12,941 nt of DNA, from contig SKZG01000422.1 of the NCBI GenBank assembly GCA_007127495.1, positions 1-12,941 on the forward strand. Direction: 5' to 3'. Source of the DNA: Planctomycetales bacterium. GTDB taxonomy: Bacteria; Planctomycetota; Planctomycetia; Pirellulales; Thermoguttaceae. The translations under genes and the position numbers were made by a program. Below are positions 9,601-12,941 of this stretch, one piece after another. Within the stretch, counting starts at the first letter, position 1. Every line of letters starts with the position of its first letter. Under the pieces are notes generated by a model, which worked only from the letters and a program-made list of their open reading frames with translations, made no database searches and was not told the origin of the DNA.

Positions 9601-10008
9601 GAAGGCGACCCGGACCTGTCGATCGCTCAGCGCCGCGCGAAAGCCTCGCCGTTGCGCGACATTGCGGGCATGCTGTGGTCGTTTGATCGGGTGGCGCTTC
9701 GCAGCCTTGACGAGTACTGCGCGGTGACCGAAGTGGACCAAGCAGAACGCGTCCGACTGACAGCGTGGCTCGACTTCTGGCGCGCTTGGACGGGAGCTGA
9801 ATTTGTCCGCTCGTATTTGGCCACGGCCGGCGAGTCGCCGATCATCCCCCGTCCGCAAAAGGCCATTCAGGCCCTGCTGGACCTGTACTTCGCGGAACGG
9901 TGCGCGACCGCCCTCGACCATGACCTAGAGAACCAGCCGTCCGAAGCGATTCTGTCCCTCCGTCAAATGCAGAGGTTTTTGGAATCCGCTGATCCGGCGC
10001 AGCAGTGA
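6655..10008 (+). CDS. treS: Trehalose synthase-maltokinase fusion, kinase motif degenerate
   Basis: This 1117-residue fusion joins trehalose synthase (TreS, residues about 1-545, isomerising trehalose and maltose) to a maltokinase (Mak) module from about 575 on. The TreS half is intact: YQLHVRAFYDSNGDGIGDF near the start, region I ELVLNHTSDQHPWF, nucleophile Asp203 in LRLDGVPYL, acid/base Glu245 in LAEANQWP, and Asp311 in LRNHDE. In the Mak half the fold is recognisable: ATP-site Lys749 in LLKFFRR, DFEG at 981-984 for metal binding, then SPLRDIAGML. The catalytic-loop motif, which I know as HGDYHLGQVL in this family, reads HGHYSLDDVL at 962-971, so His964 replaces the catalytic Asp. The N-cap motif usually written RWFGGK reads RWHRRQ at 591-596. 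The reading frame is unbroken. Trehalose isomerisation is well supported; phosphorylation of maltose by ATP is doubtful. No GlgE is nearby to use maltose 1-phosphate. Confidence 0.94.
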   Translation: MEANPLWYKTAVIYQLHVRAFYDSNGDGIGDFNGLTQRLDYLQGLGVTTLWLLPFYPSPLKDDGYDISDYRNVHPDYGTLQDFRTFLREAHRRGLRVITELVLNHTSDQHPWFQRARRAAPGSRERDFYVWSDTSEKYSQARIIFQDFEPSNWSWDPVARAYYWHRFFHHQPDLNYDHPEVRRQIAAVLDHWLRLGVDGLRLDGVPYLFEREGTTCENLPETHAYLKQLRAHIDAKFTGRMLLAEANQWPEDAVSYFGDGDECHTAFHFPLMPRMYLALQMEDRFPIIDILEQTPAIPENCQWMLFLRNHDELTLEMVTEHERDIMYRFYARDPRARLNLGIRRRLAPLLGNDRRKIELLAGLLLSLPGTPIIYYGDEIGMGDNIYLGDRNGVRTPMQWSSDRNAGFSQANPQQLYLPPIIDYQYHYETVNVETQGASPHSLLGWMKNIIHLRRELAPLAEGTLQFLHPNNAKVLAFLRRDGQSYVLVVANLSRFAQFVEMDLSAHREKTPIEVFGGIRFPRIGELPYLLTLTPYAFYWFVLEPEDRGAELSETRFDLPTLETPEPWTSILQPPACHALERAVPGYLVSRRWHRRQASAIKTTRIHDVVSLGRTSEGAQIELAVIRVQYDDGHEANYLIPMGFKAESQAAETDAATSERTIARLTVENDGFHETGILSDAFGEPDFCELLLDAVAARRKRTGRTGTLIARPTTAYRRIRGELDAVLQVHQRQEEQSNSVVAYGDRFLLKFFRRIEEGLHPELEMGVYLTETAEFPHIAPVAGAIEYRRAEGNVMTVGMLQGFVEHRQTAWDAALDALESFLQAVSLDPPIALPESDVPDKRGLVELAAQPLAKLAQRFLGSYLETIRLLGRRTAELHKALSAATDDPAFRPEPFLPFHQKALYQSVRGALGRALRTLHTQLDGLPQELREPAERLCELGSGRLATLRDRLQQDLVATRIRCHGHYSLDDVLCKADDFVIIDFEGDPDLSIAQRRAKASPLRDIAGMLWSFDRVALRSLDEYCAVTEVDQAERVRLTAWLDFWRAWTGAEFVRSYLATAGESPIIPRPQKAIQALLDLYFAERCATALDHDLENQPSEAILSLRQMQRFLESADPAQQ

Positions 10009-12251
10009 CACATACTATGGCAAAAGACCCCCTGCAAACACTGGCTGAACTCTACGGCGTTGACACCATGTATACCGATGTGTGGGGCAACCTTCGACAT
10101 ACGTCCGAAGAATCCCTCCTGCGAACATTACAACTTCTCGGTGCGCCGATGGCACGCAGCGCCGATGCCGCCGATGCCGTTCGCAAACGCCGGCAGGATG
10201 ACGCCCGCCAATGGCTCGCGCCCGTTCTGGTTGCGTGGGGCGGGCAGTGGAACCGCTTCGAGGTTCAATTGCCGGAAACACTGCTCGGCGAGCGGTACCA
10301 TGTATGCATCGATTTGGAGGGCGGCGGATCGGTCGAATGGCAGGGAAGCGTGAACGAGCTGCCGGTTTGCAGCCGGTGCGACATCGAGGGAAACTGGTAC
10401 ACATGCAAGTCCGTTCCGGCCGGGTACGAACTCCCCTACGGATATCATCGGCTTGCTTTTACCGTGGGCGATCGGCAAGCCGAGAGCCTGCTCATTGCAG
10501 CCCCCACCCGCGCCTTTTCCGGATCCGATGATAAAGGGGTCGGGAGTCTTTATTTTCGCGCCGGCAAGAGCGACGGTTCGCTTTCGGCAGGCGATGCCGC
10601 GGTAAAGACTCCCGACCCCTTTAGCGAGGAAAGGCTCTGGGGCGTGTTCCTGCCGCTGTACGCCCTGCGCCGGAAGTCGAGCGTGGGGGCGGGAAATCTG
10701 TCGGACTTGGAAGCCCTGATGGAGTGGACGGCCGCCCGCGGGGGCAATCTGGTCGCGACCCTGCCGCTGTTGGCCACCCTGTGGGAACTGACCGACGACC
10801 CGAGCCCATACAATCCGGCCAGCCGACTGTTCTGGAACGAGTTCTACCTCGATCCAAGCCGGATTCCTGGGATCGAGGCCTGCCCGGAGGCGCGGGAGCA
10901 ACTGCACGCCATGGAAACAGCGGTCGCTTCCCACAGTGCCGGCCGCCCCCGTCTGATCGACTACCCCGCACAAATGGCCGGAAAGCGGCGCGCGCTGGAA
11001 CTCCTGGCCGCGAAGTGCTTCGAGCCCTCCTCCCCACAGCGCGCGGCCCTCGCGCAGTATTGCCGCGAACATCCGGAGTTGGAACCGTTCGCCCGATTCC
11101 GCGCCGTGGGCGAGCGCGAGGGGCAGGCGTGGCCGCAATGGCCCGAACCGCTTCGAAGCGGCGCGCTTTCCGACGCCGATTACGACGAAGACGTTTTCCA
11201 CTACCATCTATTCACCCAGTGGCAGGTCGAGCAACAGCTTGAGGCCTCAACCCAACACGCCCGCCGACTGAACCTGCTCTGGTATCTGGACTTTCCATTA
11301 GGCGTTAACGGCGCGGGCTACGACGTGTGGCGGGAGCCTGATCTGTTCGTGCGCGGTGCGTCGGGCGGGGCGCCGCCCGATTCTTTTTTCACGAAAGGAC
11401 AGGATTGGGGCTTCCCGCCGCTCCATCCCGACCGCCTGCGACGTCAAGGATATGACTACTTCATTTGCGCGTTGCGCAATCACTTGCGGCACGCTCGCAT
11501 TCTTCGACTCGATCACGTGATGGGCCTCTACCGCCTTTACTGGGTCCCGCACGGGTTTTCGGCCGCCGACGGCGCCTATGTTCGCTACCCGATGGACGAG
11601 TTTTGCGCCATCCTCACCTTGGAGTCGCACCGATTCGGCGCCAGGATCGTCGGCGAGAACCTTGGCACCGTCCCGCATGCGGTCGACGAGGCGATGCTTC
11701 GCCATGGGCTCGACGATATGTATGTGCTCCAATATGAGACCAACCCGGAAAAAGGCCCTACGCTGCGCCGCACGCCTCCGACCGCAGTTGCCAGCATCAA
11801 TACGCACGACATGCCGCAGTTTGCCGCATATTGGAAGGGGCTCGACATCGACGATCGCCTCGGTCTGGGCCTGTTCACGCCCGCGGAGGCTGCCGCGGAA
11901 CATGCCCGGCGGGGCACTTTGCGGGCACAGCTTGTGGCGTTCCTGCAGGCCGAACGCCTGCTCGACGCCGACTGCGCCGATACCCCGGACGTGCTTACGA
12001 TCCTCGAAGCCTGCCAGGCTTACCTTGCCAAAAGCCCGGCGAAAATCGTCCAGGTGAATCTGGAAGACCTCTGGGGTGAGACCGAGCCGCAGAACCGTCC
12101 GGGCACCTACCGCGAGTACCCCAACTGGCGCCGCCAAGCGCAGCATCCTCTCGAGGCCTTCGGTGAAATACCGGCGGTTATCCAGGTCCTTGCCACCGTC
12201 GACCGGTTGCGAAAGCAGTCGGCAACGGAGGCGTCGAAGCCGGAATCGTAG
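10005..12251 (+). CDS. malQ: 4-alpha-glucanotransferase (amylomaltase, GH77)
   Basis: MalQ transfers alpha-1,4-glucan segments between maltodextrins and can release glucose from maltose plus acceptors. The 748-residue protein has an N-terminal beta-rich region (about 1-170), as in the long E. coli-type MalQ, then a GH77 barrel from about residue 210 (LWGVFLPLYAL). Catalytic residues are visible: nucleophile Asp503 in LRLDHVMGL, acid/base Glu551 in IVGENLGTVP and Asp602 in NTHDMPQF. Residues about 176-207 are encoded by an inverted-repeat element lying between the two domains. GTG at 10005 overlaps the treS-mak stop codon (GTGA), suggesting translational coupling; ATG 10017 is an alternative start that shortens the protein by four residues. 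Neither has a strong Shine-Dalgarno. It is the last gene of the plus-strand run and is cytoplasmic by lack of a signal peptide. Confidence 0.95.
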   Translation: MTHTMAKDPLQTLAELYGVDTMYTDVWGNLRHTSEESLLRTLQLLGAPMARSADAADAVRKRRQDDARQWLAPVLVAWGGQWNRFEVQLPETLLGERYHVCIDLEGGGSVEWQGSVNELPVCSRCDIEGNWYTCKSVPAGYELPYGYHRLAFTVGDRQAESLLIAAPTRAFSGSDDKGVGSLYFRAGKSDGSLSAGDAAVKTPDPFSEERLWGVFLPLYALRRKSSVGAGNLSDLEALMEWTAARGGNLVATLPLLATLWELTDDPSPYNPASRLFWNEFYLDPSRIPGIEACPEAREQLHAMETAVASHSAGRPRLIDYPAQMAGKRRALELLAAKCFEPSSPQRAALAQYCREHPELEPFARFRAVGEREGQAWPQWPEPLRSGALSDADYDEDVFHYHLFTQWQVEQQLEASTQHARRLNLLWYLDFPLGVNGAGYDVWREPDLFVRGASGGAPPDSFFTKGQDWGFPPLHPDRLRRQGYDYFICALRNHLRHARILRLDHVMGLYRLYWVPHGFSAADGAYVRYPMDEFCAILTLESHRFGARIVGENLGTVPHAVDEAMLRHGLDDMYVLQYETNPEKGPTLRRTPPTAVASINTHDMPQFAAYWKGLDIDDRLGLGLFTPAEAAAEHARRGTLRAQLVAFLQAERLLDADCADTPDVLTILEACQAYLAKSPAKIVQVNLEDLWGETEPQNRPGTYREYPNWRRQAQHPLEAFGEIPAVIQVLATVDRLRKQSATEASKPES
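10532..10623. repeat. REPIN/MITE-like inverted repeat inside malQ
   Basis: A 21-bp arm at 10532-10552 (core AAGGGGTCGGGAGTC) is repeated as a perfect reverse complement at 10603-10623, with 50 nt between. The spacer holds a further small stem, AGCGA-CGGT-TCGCT. The 92-bp total, paired inverted arms and structured spacer resemble a REPIN (two inverted REP sequences mobilised by a RAYT transposase) or a short MITE. It is read through in frame as the linker before the GH77 domain. No transposase gene and no second copy are in the window, so mobility is inferred. Confidence 0.85.
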
Positions 12252-12257
12252 CCCGCG

Positions 12258-12941
12258 TCACTCGTTGGCAGCCGCTACACGCGTTTTGGCGCTTCGGCCG
12301 CAAATTTCGTACGAGCGGCCTTCGGTTCCGGCCTCGAAGTGGCAGCGCGCCTGCTCCGCCAGCCGCCGGCCGGACAGCGTGGGATACTCACCGGTAATGC
12401 ATGCGCGGCAAAGCGACTCGGCCGGAAGGCCAATTGCCCGTGCGACCGAGTCGACCGGCAGATATCGCAGCGAGTCGGCCCCGAAGGCTTCGGCCATTTG
12501 GGCCTCGGCCTCAAGCGATAAAGCGCCTTCCTGGAGGAACCGCGGTGCGAATAGCTCGCCGATGGTCGACATGTCGATGCCGTAGAAGCAGGGCGTGATG
12601 ATGGGCGGGCAAGCGACGCGGACGTGAACTTCGCGAGGCTGGCCCAGTTGCCGCACCCGCTCCAGCAGGGCCTTCAGCGTGGTGCCCCGTACGATGGAGT
12701 CTTCCACGAGGAAGACCCGTTTCCCTTCCAGCACCTCACGAAGCGGCGTGTATTTCGAATTGACCTTCTGGGTGCGGCTCGGGGCTCCTTCGATGAACGT
12801 GCGGCCGGAGTAGCGATTCCGAATCAGTCCCTCCACGCAGGGAATCCGCAGTGAATAGGCCATCGCGTCAGCGGCGGCCTTGCTCGTGTCGGGCACCGGG
12901 ACGACCACGCTTTGATCGTCGATAGGAACCGTTTCCATCCG
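12258..12941 (-). CDS. purF: Amidophosphoribosyltransferase, C-terminal part (5' partial)
   Basis: PurF catalyses the first step of purine synthesis, glutamine plus PRPP to 5-phosphoribosylamine. The visible 227 residues are the C-terminal half, the phosphoribosyltransferase domain. VVVPVPDTS is the typical strand before the active site, and [13 protein letters not shown] (coded around 12681-12719) is the PRPP-binding loop. CFYGID and the CRAC pair of [12 protein letters not shown] match the positions of iron-sulfur-cluster cysteines in the B. subtilis-type enzyme, suggesting a 4Fe-4S form. The N-terminal glutaminase domain lies beyond the right edge; the frame is open there, so the Met at 12938 is internal and not a start. 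The stop is only 6 nt from the malQ stop on the other strand, leaving no intergenic terminator for either gene. Confidence 0.96.
   Translation of the reverse strand, partial: RMETVPIDDQSVVVPVPDTSKAAADAMAYSLRIPCVEGLIRNRYSGRTFIEGAPSRTQKVNSKYTPLREVLEGKRVFLVEDSIVRGTTLKALLERVRQLGQPREVHVRVACPPIITPCFYGIDMSTIGELFAPRFLQEGALSLEAEAQMAEAFGADSLRYLPVDSVARAIGLPAESLCRACITGEYPTLSGRRLAEQARCHFEAGTEGRSYEICGRSAKTRVAAANE

Noticed and set aside
10128..11207. Long minus-strand open frame of 359 codons opposite malQ
   Set aside because: It is antisense to a clear GH77 gene, has no recognisable family and has the composition expected of a shadow frame in GC-rich DNA. The same applies to the open frames opposite malQ at 11298-12146 and opposite the FHA gene at 414-1001.

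Overview
The window looks like a high-GC chromosomal segment from a planctomycete, probably a Pirellulales-like lineage. The best evidence is the first gene: an FHA domain, then a long coiled coil, an acidic linker and a C-terminal transmembrane hairpin, an architecture I associate with that group. The TreS-maltokinase fusion with GlgX and MalQ, and a lipA/smpB divergent pair, fit but do not prove this. The taxon call is an inference from protein character only.

Layout. Positions 1-1658 (+) hold the FHA/coiled-coil membrane protein, cut at its 5' edge. Converging on it, on the minus strand, are a TIM-barrel sugar isomerase/epimerase-like gene (1702-2715) and, 218 nt upstream of that, lipoyl synthase lipA (2934-3827). 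An AT-rich intergenic region of about 80 nt separates lipA from the divergent plus-strand run smpB (3909-4406), glgX (4441-6579), treS-mak fusion (6655-10008) and malQ (10005-12251). The 3' end of purF (12258-12941, minus) meets malQ tail to tail with only 6 nt between them.

The four plus-strand genes look co-transcribed: gaps are 34 nt and 75 nt, and treS/malQ overlap by 4 nt. GlgX removes short branches from glycogen. TreS interconverts trehalose and maltose. The fused maltokinase domain would normally make maltose 1-phosphate for GlgE. MalQ disproportionates maltose and maltodextrins. GlgE, GlgB, GlgP and TreY/TreZ are not in the window.

Three points deserve attention. (1) smpB has no ATG, GTG or TTG in frame before its conserved core; a well-placed Shine-Dalgarno points to an ACG start. 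(2) The maltokinase half of the fusion has lost the catalytic Asp of its HGD motif (it reads HGH) and has other changes in conserved motifs, while the TreS half is intact. The fusion may make maltose but not maltose 1-phosphate, and MalQ is encoded in the overlapping next gene. (3) malQ carries a 92-bp element with perfect 21-bp inverted arms, resembling a REPIN or MITE, read through in frame between its N-terminal and GH77 domains. No tRNA, rRNA, CRISPR array, transposase gene or convincing intrinsic terminator was seen, and there is no gene-free stretch over 300 nt.
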